Below are positions 19,201 through 25,709 of a DNA stretch of 48,494 bases, piece by piece. Positions within the stretch are counted from its first letter, which is position 1. Every line of letters begins with the position of its first letter. The DNA is taken from positions 1 to 48,494 of the IMG/VR virus record IMGVR_UViG_3300044732_000823; one strand, given 5' to 3'. Below the pieces are notes generated by a model that had not been told where the DNA came from, did not search any database, and saw nothing but the letters and a program-made list of their open reading frames with translations. Both the position numbers and the translations under genes were made by a program. The DNA comes from a virus.

Positions 19201-19927
19201 CTTTTGATAGTTGCTCAACTTGGGATCTCATTGTATTTGTTGCTTGTTGATTTGCACCAACAAGGTCTGATCCATAAACCTTTGCAAATCTTGTGAGCTC
19301 TTTGTCTACTTCTCTAAATGTTTTAGACACTGCTGCACCAAAAATTGTTAATGGAACTGTAAGACCAACAGTAAGCTGACGACCAGCCCACTGAGTATTT
19401 TTACCCCAGTTAATAAGTTGTGTTGCACCATCGTTTACAAGTTTATTGAAGATGGAAAATTGTTTTTGGCTAATAGCCATTTTTGTATTAATATCGCTGG
19501 TATCAATTGTAAGAGGAGTGACCAGCATTCCTTGCTGACGACCACCCTTATTTTGTCCCATTCCAATAAGTTGAGACTGTGCTCTTCTTACTTCATCTTC
19601 AGCAAGCCTTCTAGCCATGCTATTCTTTTTATAAGCCTGTGCTGCTTCTTTGTAATATTGACGAAGGGTTAACTGATTTTTTTGAAGGGCTTTTCCAAAT
19701 CTTTCTACGTCACTTGTAAGGTCAACAATTTGAGCATTGAACCCACCAACATTTCCAAGACTGGACATAAAAGAACCTGCACGAGCATTTCTTACCTTAT
19801 TGGCTTCATTATCAAGCGACTTGAAAGCAGCATTAAGTACAGTAATGTCTTTTACAAGTGATCTAATTTGTGTTTGGGCAGGACCAAAATTTGCATCATA
19901 ACTAAAAGTAGACCTAACGTCTGACAC
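13253..19927 (-). CDS. Tape measure protein with C-terminal M23 peptidase domain (2224 aa)
   Basis: Sets tail length and carries a cell-wall-degrading module. Residues about 150-480 hold the conserved tape-measure core (IFGAAVSKTFREVDKELTRF, GIAAKETAGLAADLAATGLEG, ALKG/MKEGGVNAAEGANAIKSG), followed by hydrophobic segments (near 560 and 1140-1280) and coiled-coil arms around 1590-1750. Glycine motifs of the GEFVVN type recur at about 710, 1890 and 2145. The C-terminal region (about 2015-2130) is M23-like: ATPTGTGVYA, SLYAHLDS and GPHLHFE (H2109, H2111). The usual first zinc motif HxGxD is altered: D2035 is present but the position four residues before it is Gly. At about 0.15 nm per residue the tail would be near 330 nm. 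Starts with GTG (TAGTG overlap). Confidence 0.93.
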   Translation of the reverse strand: MSDVRSTFSYDANFGPAQTQIRSLVKDITVLNAAFKSLDNEANKVRNARAGSFMSSLGNVGGFNAQIVDLTSDVERFGKALQKNQLTLRQYYKEAAQAYKKNSMARRLAEDEVRRAQSQLIGMGQNKGGRQQGMLVTPLTIDTSDINTKMAISQKQFSIFNKLVNDGATQLINWGKNTQWAGRQLTVGLTVPLTIFGAAVSKTFREVDKELTRFAKVYGSDLVGANQQATNTMRSQVEQLSKDFAGKYGIAAKETAGLAADLAATGLEGQKLLDSVAQTTRLAVLGEVDRQEAMKATLALQGAFNMSTTELAESINFLNAVENQTSASLQDLTEAIPRVGPVINSLGGDVKDLAVLLVAMKEGGVNAAEGANAIKSGLASLINPTRQASETAKQYGIDLDGIVKANKGKLMPTIMAFQEALSGLDEFAKAQIIEQLFGKYQFARISALFDNLNASGSQTVEVLKLMGASSQDLAKIANGEIRTLTESSSMRFQRSMEAIKASLIPVGQVLTDSVIPFLEKTANLIQMLVEYASNLPGPVKSFLKVATGFTLVAGPLIMLAGVFGNFLGYITKSAMSITKLGAALAGLRTEKFEMLDDTQLAASKASDVLTSGYNNQRSSLDKLNIAMEAYLANLREEVTLSGQLFVPGTKTSGRGPKGGKKAKLAEGGQPYVPGSGDGDKVPALLEPGEFVVNKKAAAKYGPLLEDINFNRSPRFQKGGHSGPGSNLTDFIRLQKGGSTEKLANKTILRIRKNSVSDQKAQALESFVLRGMDKYKDSPSEFKKFIASLTAELEALDKQGKKYNTRAVLGEPAKQWVLDSGVSRARPSRQRPDSLGAPSEIQAERKKQKVSEKEDAAFKELKKNQKSLGISDRLVAQMAKINATHLTPEIDPITGQKIYRMTNTAWIPAAENIGLQYLMRERNKIEFEKALTQAASELKGVPVAEKRKYIEEILNGKHPISGKQREMFLNAMGIASRNNKVSTGARSWAAAAALLKYTPEGTIASKADKIQDPITGEMKENDTPYARKTGVPKSPRKVTGGSPTKQQRENHPPTRRAKTKGGVVNVASNETLAVTDYVDAKMAEDGIRDGQDIKAQKKAIRGQKAGAIGGLAMTAAFTLPAITGTNEALNGLTNNLLIASSAISAFATIAQVRGIGGGGMGMGAKARNLKNASMAYRGVAPQRIPVGMEGAGRSLSREAGIAQAKQQVGAGRVMGAVATKAGGAGKGAALARGALSTVGLLGGPVGIALVAAIALGTAAFVAYQKAINNARKEGASLFAEQTKAAEYYGIELKTINSAMLENAKIAKDMGFAAAGAAVTVDPELKKAILEQEENKKLVEQLKESSDPASIFLGQYGKMLQQGFNPEQAKEVLSVLAQASGQMGGLTRVSSQINGITTPEQATAAIGESFTSNIGSLFGDNSTIWDTELANAEGRFGELIKAGLTSSDLSEGFKIIEDGIAAAYKEGASKGLSDKDISDTLNKSFSTQLEGMGFKEGDEVYDTINNLGDSLEDTRLKAALVQATAAQIDLSKFIEDLDVSKAKAEELYLVLASTDALASTNTRAIADAQRVIDEIDKEIQVRTAYFDQLAVNNENAQASEEERTKNFQKNIEKRNKAIQKEIKGIQKAADEQIKTKEKEIDAIEESSDKYLKALQSQKDESSFLASQQQTALGGLGALASGDVIGFLQARDEMASAAQSNAQEEEIKKIEDLTDARVTDIEKTIDAIKEKADAEVGTLQDQLEKNQELMDKEGERHENRMAALQKEAIQIQTNKSAEIKAFDDSKAALQEFINTPVGDKLGKDLTKYAEAISNVAANMPAHSKNIMNDLATSFGNNFQSVFDAEVQKSAEEFGVDPTDLKTLVQKSLPKNGGSGVKASDRFAKGGYVSGPGTGTSDSISAQLSNGEYVVKADSVKRIGKDTLDRINAGTGGMITRTSTTEGYRVGGGEAITAAAAFAGGVKTAVSAITSANALVKAAASAMNEEPENSDGGGTGKTTSIPEQLGKVARILRGTYKVSARGTYPSGNPHSARYGTAIDYATPTGTGVYAMAGGTASNLNKGNSSFGKYVTIKHADGTESLYAHLDSHGQGGTVNAGDFIGETGNTGNSTGPHLHFEWSALKNGFNPPGMRIGGETMSDGLANLHKGELVLTKPLTQQLKDGIGELKFGMPSASGVSPIDSGTMVSSSNTYNISVDASGPSMDPNKIAQKIVTAISREEDRRSFGRTS

Positions 19928-20597
19928 TAATCTTCACCTATCAATGAGTATGACATTCCAACGTCTGAGGTAAAGCCATATTCCATGGCTCTAGCTGCTT
20001 CATCACTACCTGTCAATTTCTTCATTGCCCTCGCTTGAATTTCTTGGTAAGACGCTGGAGCATCACTTCCAGGTCTTCCAGAAGAACCTTCGTCAAGTTT
20101 AACTCCCTGCAATGCAGCAAAAAACTTTTGACTTCGTTCGTCTTTCTTGTAAATAGCCTCAAGTGTTGCCACAAGTTCAGGCATAGAAAGAGAACTTTCT
20201 AGTTCTTCATAATCCTTCCAGTGACCTAAAAGGAAAACTTCTGATTCTAGAGCAGCTAGGTCTAGTTCTGACCAACTAGTTCCTGAGCTGCTGCTAGCAG
20301 GTTTGGGTCGTTCAACCTAATGTCTGCTGCTACCTCTAGAATTTTATACATTGTCTGAAGGTCCAGAGCATCTTCTAGCTTTTCTGGATCATCTGCCAAT
20401 ACTGGATGGTACTGCTTAAATGCAATTTTTGTGCATTCTAGCAAAACACTAAGAAACTCATCTTCTGTTTCTGCTGAAGTTGCAGTTGCCCATACCTTCA
20501 TTACTTCTCTTAAGTTTTTAATATTTAATGGTTTAATTGTTACTTCAGTACCGTCTAGTAGTTCTAGGTCGATACTTTCATAGATTTTTGTTGCCAC
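19927..20597 (-). CDS. Tail assembly chaperone, -1 frameshift product (G-GT type, 223 aa)
   Basis: The upstream frame starts at a GTG (20597) with a strong AGGAGG site. At 20301-20307 the minus strand reads C CCA AAC in zero frame, a canonical X XXY YYZ slippery heptamer. A -1 slip continues in a frame open to 19927: after residue 99 the protein reads PASSSSGTSWSELDLAALES, then a FLLGHWKDYEELESSLSMPEL segment that I recognise from the second frame of actinophage tail chaperones. The product is 99 + 124 residues; coordinates should be read as 20597-20301 joined to 20301-19927. The pair of products chaperones tape-measure assembly in this phage class. It sits directly upstream of the tape measure and overlaps its GTG. 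Confidence 0.88.
20262..20597 (-). CDS. Tail assembly chaperone, unshifted product (G type, 111 aa)
   Basis: Zero-frame product of the same start as the fusion protein, ending at TAG 20262 shortly after the slippery site (...AAAQELVGQN). It is acidic and mostly helical (LNIKNLREVMKVWATA; EDEFLSVLLECTKIAFKQYH; TMYKILEVAADIRL), typical of the abundant short chaperone that coats the tape measure during tail assembly. The 5' region has a TATAAT and an AGGAGG site, so it has its own promoter after the terminator of the tail-tube gene, which fits the need for a defined ratio to the tube protein. Confidence 0.85.
   Translation of the reverse strand: MATKIYESIDLELLDGTEVTIKPLNIKNLREVMKVWATATSAETEDEFLSVLLECTKIAFKQYHPVLADDPEKLEDALDLQTMYKILEVAADIRLNDPNLLAAAQELVGQN
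20301..20307 (-). other. Programmed -1 ribosomal frameshift site CCCAAAC
   Basis: On the minus strand the sequence C CCA AAC lies in zero frame of the chaperone gene. Both P- and A-site tRNAs can re-pair as CCC AAA after a one-base slip. The -1 frame is open without a start codon of its own for 39 codons between the site and the first internal ATG, which is the expected pattern for a trans-frame gene. Confidence 0.85.
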
Positions 20598-20623
20598 AAT
20601 TTCCTCCTGTGTGATTCCTTTTA

Positions 20624-20652
20624 ATTATATAGTATTTCTCATACAAATGGAA
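20624..20652 (-). promoter_or_regulatory. Candidate promoter for chaperone / tape-measure operon
   Basis: Minus strand: TTCCAT, 17 bp, TATAAT (20629-20624), about 27 bp before the GTG start of the chaperone gene, with AGGAGG in between. It lies immediately downstream of the tail-tube hairpin, so it can restart transcription. The -35 is weak. Confidence 0.45.
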
Positions 20653-20653
20653 T

Positions 20654-20677
20654 AAGGTGGGTCCTAAGACCCACCTT
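20654..20677 (-). terminator. Hairpin after the major tail protein gene
   Basis: Perfect 10-bp inverted repeat AAGGTGGGTC / GACCCACCTT with a 4-base loop, 20 bp past the tail-tube stop. The U-tract is poor (ATTCCATTTG on the minus strand), so it may be a partial terminator or an mRNA 3'-end stabiliser. It separates the abundant tube protein from the less abundant chaperones. Confidence 0.65.
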
Positions 20678-20696
20678 AAACCTATTAAATTATAAC

Positions 20697-21401
20697 TTAG
20701 GCTGTTCCGTATACACGGTCAATTACCTTGCCATAAGTCTGATTGCCATCTGGAGCGTTGTACTCTGATTCAGAGGCAGGAAGAAGACGGAAAGATACAG
20801 GGAATACTGTAGCTTCATTTCTTCTAATACCAACTGTAACAGTTTCCATAGAAAGGGCTCGGTATCCAACGTAAAGACGCTCTACCTTCTTTCCAGCTGC
20901 AACACCACCTACTGCGGTCTTTGAATCTGGTCCAGGACCAACTACAAGAACTGATCTTTCTACTGGAGAGTATCCAAGAGCACCACCATTTAGGAAGACT
21001 GTTTCTTGAGCACCGTTGTTTCCATTAGATCCACCTGTTTTGTCACCGTCTTTGCCACCAATGGTAACAAGAAAGTTCTCTAGAGTTGCTTCTGTGAATG
21101 TTGTATTCAACATAACACGCTGACCTTGCTTGAAGATCTTTGCTACGTCAAGAAGCTGATCTACCTGTACTTCACCGTAATCTGGTTCAAAGGACATTTC
21201 TGCACCTTCTGAAGTATAGCCAACGTGTCTCCACTTAGTATCATCAACCTTAGCAGGATCTGTGAAAGTATCAGCGTTTCCTGTTGAAGCTAATGTGTTT
21301 GGTGACTTTGCGATATCTGTTTCGTCATAGATTACGCCAGCATCTTTACCAATGTAAAGGACACCAGCACCTACGATAATATTTTTTGCACTATAAGACA
21401 T
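20697..21401 (-). CDS. Major tail (tube) protein (234 aa)
   Basis: Position (after the tail-completion genes and before the chaperones), size and sequence fit the tail tube subunit. The N-terminus MSYSAKNIIVGAGVLYIGKD, then a TEGAEMSFEPDYGEVQVDQL segment and an acidic middle, are features of this actinophage tube family. It has a strong AGGAGGTG site 11 bp before the ATG and is followed by a hairpin, both matching a highly expressed gene. It would form stacked rings around the tape measure. Confidence 0.87.
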   Translation of the reverse strand: MSYSAKNIIVGAGVLYIGKDAGVIYDETDIAKSPNTLASTGNADTFTDPAKVDDTKWRHVGYTSEGAEMSFEPDYGEVQVDQLLDVAKIFKQGQRVMLNTTFTEATLENFLVTIGGKDGDKTGGSNGNNGAQETVFLNGGALGYSPVERSVLVVGPGPDSKTAVGGVAAGKKVERLYVGYRALSMETVTVGIRRNEATVFPVSFRLLPASESEYNAPDGNQTYGKVIDRVYGTA

Positions 21402-21460
21402 TTATTTATTTACACCTCCTGCCAAAATAAATTTTTTTAGCTTTTCAGCGTTTCCTCAAG

Positions 21461-21466
21461 ATAATA
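21461..21466 (-). promoter_or_regulatory. Possible -10 for the major tail protein gene
   Basis: Minus-strand TATTAT about 60 bp upstream of the tail-tube ATG, in the 80-bp gap after the preceding stop. No recognisable -35, so support is weak; it is noted because this highly expressed gene has an unusually long leader in an otherwise packed operon. Confidence 0.3.
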
Positions 21467-21481
21467 GTACCATGACCATAC

Positions 21482-22042
21482 TTATGATTTAGTATACTCA
21501 TACGTCAGGATAAGGCTGGAAATTTTTCTGTCATCTTCTGCTCTATCTCCAAGGAAGTCTAAATCTGGACTTTCCTGGTCTGCTCTAATATACTTAAATC
21601 TAATATTATTGCTTGCTTGTGCTGAGTTATTGATTTCCTGAGCAGACTCGTCAAATTTCTTTACTAAGTCAAAAATGTAGTTTTTTACATACTGAATGTT
21701 GGCAATATCTTGTTGTTGTTCAGAGCTTGTTACAAAATAGAATATAGTTTGTGCTTTTTCAAGTGCCCACATTGTTCCTTTTATTGGAGGGTAGATGGTA
21801 TCGTAAATAATGTAGGTAGAAGGATATAGAGTATTTGGATTTGCCACCCTAAGGTCGGCAACCATTTGGTCCATGCTTTTTCCAGCCTCTAAAAATAATA
21901 TTCTTGAACCATCGGTAATTCCGTTAGGAAGAGAGGTATTGAATGATTTTACGTTCCAGACACCATGGATCTCTTGAGTTCCAGCAATTGCCTTGTTATA
22001 AAGATACTTATTAATAATATGAATTGGAAGCTCTAGTGCCAT
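21482..22042 (-). CDS. Tail terminator-like protein (186 aa)
   Basis: Immediately upstream of the tail tube gene, where the tail terminator (tail-completion) protein is usually found. Alpha/beta protein (MALELPIHIINKYLYNKAIAG; TLYPSTYIIYDTIYPP; SSLILTYEYTKS) with QQDIANIQYVKNYIFDLVKKF as a long helix; the ending strand pair is common in this family. Its ATG overlaps the stop of the preceding gene. It would cap the tail tube and join the head connector. Assigned by position and size. Confidence 0.6.
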   Translation of the reverse strand: MALELPIHIINKYLYNKAIAGTQEIHGVWNVKSFNTSLPNGITDGSRILFLEAGKSMDQMVADLRVANPNTLYPSTYIIYDTIYPPIKGTMWALEKAQTIFYFVTSSEQQQDIANIQYVKNYIFDLVKKFDESAQEINNSAQASNNIRFKYIRADQESPDLDFLGDRAEDDRKISSLILTYEYTKS

Positions 22043-22767
22043 TATCTTGACCTCTTAGAAATTTTTCCTGCAGATGCTGCTGCTTGCATAGCCATACCTG
22101 AAATTGTACCACTAGAAATCTTACGAAGTACTAGTTTTGTTTCTGATAATATTGCTCTTTCTATTCTTTCATAAAATCCAAGGTCAATAAGGACCTCGTT
22201 TGCTCTAGATGACATAAATTGATTAAAGGTTTCAGTAAAGGAATTTTGTACTGCTACGCCTCCAGGGTTTGCAACATAGCTTTGCTTTGAAAAAACAAGC
22301 TCTCCGTCAACTTCAAAAACTAAAGACTTTGCTCTTTTTGGAGTAATTGTTACTGGGGTTCCAGACTCCATGATAAGTGCTTTAGACTTAAATACCTGAC
22401 CACTTTCACCAGGAACTTTTGATGACAAAAAACTATATTGTAAAACTGCTTTATTTTTATCAGAGGTTACGTTTGACTTAAATAGTCTTGCTCTTGGATC
22501 TCCAGATTGACCAGGCTCATATATATGATGGTATTTAGTTGGATTTACTCTTGCTAAGTGATCTATATAAGACTCAAAATATTTAGATATGTGTCGTAAT
22601 CCATACTCTTGTATTCTTACTTTTTCTTCATTAGATAGCCTATTTATTAGCTCTGCCTGAAAGTGTGCAGTTGCTGCTATTTTTTGAGATAGCTCTCCAG
22701 TCCTAACAGATTTAAATTTTGTTTTTTTTGTTAATGAAGCAATTTTTGTGGAATCAATTCTAGACAT
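22042..22767 (-). CDS. HK97 gp10-like head-tail component (241 aa)
   Basis: Basic N-terminus (KIASLTKKTKFKSVRTGELS), helices, a beta core (ALIMESGTPVTITPKRAKSL; LVFEVDGELVFSKQSYVANP) and a C-terminal helix, which matches the general build of gp10/neck proteins that follow the head-closure gene. The gene order adaptor, stopper, this gene, terminator, tube supports the assignment. The C-terminus is basic (AGKISKRSR). Translation is coupled with the downstream gene by a 1-bp overlap. Confidence 0.6.
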   Translation of the reverse strand: MSRIDSTKIASLTKKTKFKSVRTGELSQKIAATAHFQAELINRLSNEEKVRIQEYGLRHISKYFESYIDHLARVNPTKYHHIYEPGQSGDPRARLFKSNVTSDKNKAVLQYSFLSSKVPGESGQVFKSKALIMESGTPVTITPKRAKSLVFEVDGELVFSKQSYVANPGGVAVQNSFTETFNQFMSSRANEVLIDLGFYERIERAILSETKLVLRKISSGTISGMAMQAAASAGKISKRSR

Positions 22768-23202
22768 TTAAACTCCATTTAACTTTTGAACTTCTGGTCT
22801 CATTAAAATTGTTTCATACTCAACAATATGTCCACGATGATCTGCTATTGGGGTGCTTCCACGAGGCTCAAATATGGTTGAACCATTAACTCCAGTTGAA
22901 GGACTTTCTTTCCAAATAACAAGACCGTCAGAGTTTTTAATATTTGCTACTTTTACTGTAGAGTCTAAAGTTACTCCAGCCCTTACTTTTACTAAACTAT
23001 TTGTTACTTTTAAAAACTCATCAATATTTACTGTGGTTGAGTTATCTCCAAGACCAGCCCTAACAATTCCTCTTGCAAGACACGGAATAGTTTGATTAAA
23101 AACCCAAGTTCTTGTAATAGATCCAGTAGTTGAGCTTTGTGAAATAGATGCTACATAAATGTCTGCGGTCATTGTATATGCTGATTTAGCGACACATGTC
23201 AT
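22768..23202 (-). CDS. Head-tail stopper/closure-like protein (144 aa)
   Basis: Small beta-rich protein: TADIYVASISQSS; TRTWVFNQTIPCLARGIV; ending IVEYETILMRPEVQKLNGV. Such barrel proteins with a disordered loop form the head-completion ring below the adaptor. It lies directly between the adaptor-like gene (stop at 23203) and the gp10-like gene. Assigned from size, fold pattern and order; no unique motif. Confidence 0.55.
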   Translation of the reverse strand: MTCVAKSAYTMTADIYVASISQSSTTGSITRTWVFNQTIPCLARGIVRAGLGDNSTTVNIDEFLKVTNSLVKVRAGVTLDSTVKVANIKNSDGLVIWKESPSTGVNGSTIFEPRGSTPIADHRGHIVEYETILMRPEVQKLNGV

Positions 23203-24120
23203 TTAAATCACCAGCATATTAAAGTTCTTGTAAGGTGCAATTAATGCATCAACTGCTAGATTTCCAGTTCCCAAGTAAATATTAGGGCTATACTCTAAAT
23301 CAAAAGCATCGTTCTTTACGGACTTTAATCCTGTATTTCTGTAGCTCCAGTCTCCACAACGCATATCTTCGACAAGCATAATAGTTGCTTCTTTAATTGC
23401 TAGTGGAACAAACTTCCATCCGTATTCTCCACGAACGGTATAAAGACTATTCTTTTCAAATCCACGCTCATTAGCAAGTACAGTTGGCTCTGCCCATTCA
23501 AATAAATTTGCACCTTCTTCAATAACCTTTAGTCTCATTTTGCTTTCTGAAATTGCAACTGGTCTATAAAACAAGTTAATTGCAGGATCTTCTGTGGAAT
23601 CAAAGATTATTTGGTCGTCTTTTACAACCTTATCAAATGACTCAACTCTTTTCTTGAGATCTAAGACATCACTTCCTTGACCATATGCCTGGATTGATTC
23701 ATAAGTAAATCCAAACTGATCACTAACTTTAGAGTCAATGATAAACCTAGCTCTTCTTTCTAAGGCTTCTAATTCTGTTTCTTGACCAGTTATACCAAGT
23801 GCATCCTGAATGTCTGTTACGGTTGCGTATGGTCTCACTAACGAGGCATATAGTGTATCTTCTGTAAAAGAAGCTTGATCAATTACTTGAAGATTAAGTT
23901 GAATTTTTCTATTATATTTTACAACATCATACGGGAGTGTAATATGAAATGGCTGGTAAGCAACTGGGGTAGTTACAGCAGTTTTCTTTTCTGCTTCATC
24001 AGCAATTAGATAAACTCCAAGAGATGTATCATAAACATCATAGATTAAGCTATCTGTTCCAGCAGGGGCTCTATATTCAATTACTAAAGCGTCTCCGTCA
24101 CTAGTTAAATATTCTTTCAT
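23203..24120 (-). CDS. Head-tail adaptor (connector) protein (305 aa)
   Basis: The central part (about 100-260) has the helical connector pattern: TVTDIQDALGITGQ followed by ELEALERRARFIIDSKVSDQ, then IKEATIMLVEDMRCGDW. This is the DNA-packaging connector fold seen in neck proteins after the capsid gene. The first 95 residues form an extra beta domain (ALVIEYRAPAGTDSLIYDVY), which is a frequent N-terminal extension in actinophages. Overlaps the previous stop by one base (TTAATGA). Likely attaches below the portal. Confidence 0.68.
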   Translation of the reverse strand: MKEYLTSDGDALVIEYRAPAGTDSLIYDVYDTSLGVYLIADEAEKKTAVTTPVAYQPFHITLPYDVVKYNRKIQLNLQVIDQASFTEDTLYASLVRPYATVTDIQDALGITGQETELEALERRARFIIDSKVSDQFGFTYESIQAYGQGSDVLDLKKRVESFDKVVKDDQIIFDSTEDPAINLFYRPVAISESKMRLKVIEEGANLFEWAEPTVLANERGFEKNSLYTVRGEYGWKFVPLAIKEATIMLVEDMRCGDWSYRNTGLKSVKNDAFDLEYSPNIYLGTGNLAVDALIAPYKNFNMLVI

Positions 24121-24542
24121 TAATCAATACCATAAAAAGACTTAATCTCTTCAGTTGTAGCCTTTCTAACTTCTCCTCTTGCTAAATTTAATATCTCTTC
24201 TGCCCTGCTTGCTGACATTACCTGAAATGGCTGCTCAAATGTAAATGTCACAATATTTGAAACATTTAGAGCACTTCTTGGGTGAACCATCTTTAAAACA
24301 ACATCGCTTTGAGGTGATGTTTCTACTTTTTCTTTTGTTTCTACTTTAATTTCTGTTTCTTCTTTAATTTCCGCTTCAACAAATGCAAAATCTTTGTCTA
24401 CTTTTTCTAAATAAGATTCCCAGGTATATCCTGATTCCTCAATGGCACCAAGGTAATCAACCTTTTTCTTCAAATCTTTAATATCAATATCTAGTACTTT
24501 ACAAATTGCTTTTAGCTCAAGAACTGTTTTCTTTTCAAACAT
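24120..24542 (-). CDS. Small acidic protein with SAP/Rho-N-like N-terminus (140 aa)
   Basis: Residues 1-35 (KKTVLELKAICKVLDIDIKD) resemble a SAP or Rho N-terminal helix-extended-helix motif, a nucleic-acid-binding fold found in several capsid-adjacent phage genes. A Glu/Lys-rich linker follows (about 75-95), then a small beta/helix region (NIVTFTFEQPFQVMSASRAE). It is the first gene after the capsid terminator and has its own TATAAT and a strong GGAGG site. Function unknown. Confidence 0.6.
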   Translation of the reverse strand: MFEKKTVLELKAICKVLDIDIKDLKKKVDYLGAIEESGYTWESYLEKVDKDFAFVEAEIKEETEIKVETKEKVETSPQSDVVLKMVHPRSALNVSNIVTFTFEQPFQVMSASRAEEILNLARGEVRKATTEEIKSFYGID

Positions 24543-24560
24543 GCGTCTGCCTCCACATTA

Positions 24561-24566
24561 ATTATA
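24561..24566 (-). promoter_or_regulatory. Candidate -10 (TATAAT) for the neck/tail operon
   Basis: Minus-strand TATAAT directly after the U-tract of the capsid terminator, 18 bp upstream of the ATG at 24542 with GGAGG in between. The -35 would fall within the terminator stem; no consensus there. It would let neck and tail genes be transcribed separately from capsid. Confidence 0.45.
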
Positions 24567-24569
24567 CTA

Positions 24570-24613
24570 CAAAAAAATAGAAGAAGGGCTACATTTCTGT
24601 AACCCTTCTTCTT
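24570..24613 (-). terminator. Intrinsic terminator after major capsid gene
   Basis: A stem of 10 bp (AGAAGAAGGG / CCCTTCTTCT), one mismatch, then 4 more pairs and a 4-base loop, followed on the minus strand by seven T residues. It starts 15 bp after the capsid stop. A textbook rho-independent terminator. Confidence 0.9.
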
Positions 24614-24627
24614 TGTGCTTAAGTTTA

Positions 24628-25686
24628 TTAAGCTGAAGGCTGACCAACTGCAATAGCTGATTTTTCTTCAAGTGCAACGCCCATACGAACGAATACTGTG
24701 TATTCCATAGTATCCTTCTTTGGCTTGAACTCACGATGTACAGTAACATCTCTCTGGAAGCCCCAAATACGGTTGCTTGGTACGGTTAGATCAACATAGT
24801 TGTCTGGGTACAAAGGAACTTCTAGTACTGGGAGTCCGAAGATTAGATACTGAGCACCTGCTGGTCCACCAATCTGTGGTAGAACACCATCAATCACTCT
24901 CTGTGCAACAGCCTCTGGAACACCACCTGCTCCGATTTGACGGAGTTCAGCGATTAGTTCCTGAAGATGCTTGCTGTTCATGTAGAACTTCAGATCCTGA
25001 CGGCGAGCCTTGAACTTACGAGGCAAAGCATTGTAGATAGTCTCCAATGCTTCTAGTGTTAGCTTTGTTGAAGCACCATCACCAGATTCAGGAGAAGTCT
25101 CCCAAATGTCGGTCAATGTTGCAGCAGCTGCTGCAGCTTCGTGGGCACCTGCATAGTTTGTATCAAGTGTCTGACGGATAAATCCTGCAAGGGTATTATT
25201 GTAAGTACCATTGCCAGACGATCCTGGACGACCATTGATTGCAATATCCTCAAGATCGTTACCGAACTGAGTTGCCATCAAACGTACAACGTGATCTTCC
25301 AACTGCTGACCTTCAATGTTATCCTCTAGGGATTCTGTTGAAAGTTCGTAGTCTAGACGGAACTTGGTTGTTGTTAATTCAATCTTTGTGAATGCTGGGG
25401 CAGCGTTTGAGCCTGTATCCTCAGCTTGTGTTGCCTTAGCAACAAGACGTGAACCAACACGAACCTTATCGAGTTCCATTGTATTACCACGCATAACTAC
25501 TCTACGACCATCATTGGCGAGAACCATCTCGTCAAAGATATAGTCGATAAATTGTGCTGACTGTGCTGGGTTTAGTACACCACCATTGTCACCTGTATTT
25601 CCCTGTGCTGTCATAGCACCTGGAGATTCAAGTGGGGAGAGAACTGTACCGCTAGCAGCAGCCTTTTCTAAAATATTATCACTCAT
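24628..25686 (-). CDS. Major capsid protein, HK97 fold (352 aa)
   Basis: HK97-type capsid protein of the phage_capsid family: long helical/loop N-arm with no large delta domain (consistent with a separate scaffold in the upstream gene), an E-loop region (RRVVMRGNTMELDKVRVGSR), spine-helix region (QQLEDHVVRLMATQFGNDLE) and the ending strands FGLPVLEVPLYP ... ALEEKSAIAVGQPSA. An AGGTGGTG site lies 12 bp before the ATG. Followed by a strong terminator, as expected for the most abundant virion protein. Confidence 0.93.
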   Translation of the reverse strand: MSDNILEKAAASGTVLSPLESPGAMTAQGNTGDNGGVLNPAQSAQFIDYIFDEMVLANDGRRVVMRGNTMELDKVRVGSRLVAKATQAEDTGSNAAPAFTKIELTTTKFRLDYELSTESLEDNIEGQQLEDHVVRLMATQFGNDLEDIAINGRPGSSGNGTYNNTLAGFIRQTLDTNYAGAHEAAAAAATLTDIWETSPESGDGASTKLTLEALETIYNALPRKFKARRQDLKFYMNSKHLQELIAELRQIGAGGVPEAVAQRVIDGVLPQIGGPAGAQYLIFGLPVLEVPLYPDNYVDLTVPSNRIWGFQRDVTVHREFKPKKDTMEYTVFVRMGVALEEKSAIAVGQPSA

Positions 25687-25709
25687 TTTTTATTTTTCAC
25701 CACCTTTTC

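Noticed and set aside
19905-19928. TGTCAGAC-N8-TACTTT at the start of the tape-measure gene (minus strand)
   Set aside because: It is explained by the coding sequence GTG TCA GAC (MSD) and is followed by no start at the expected distance; lacks the A-rich flank and extended -10. Considered chance.
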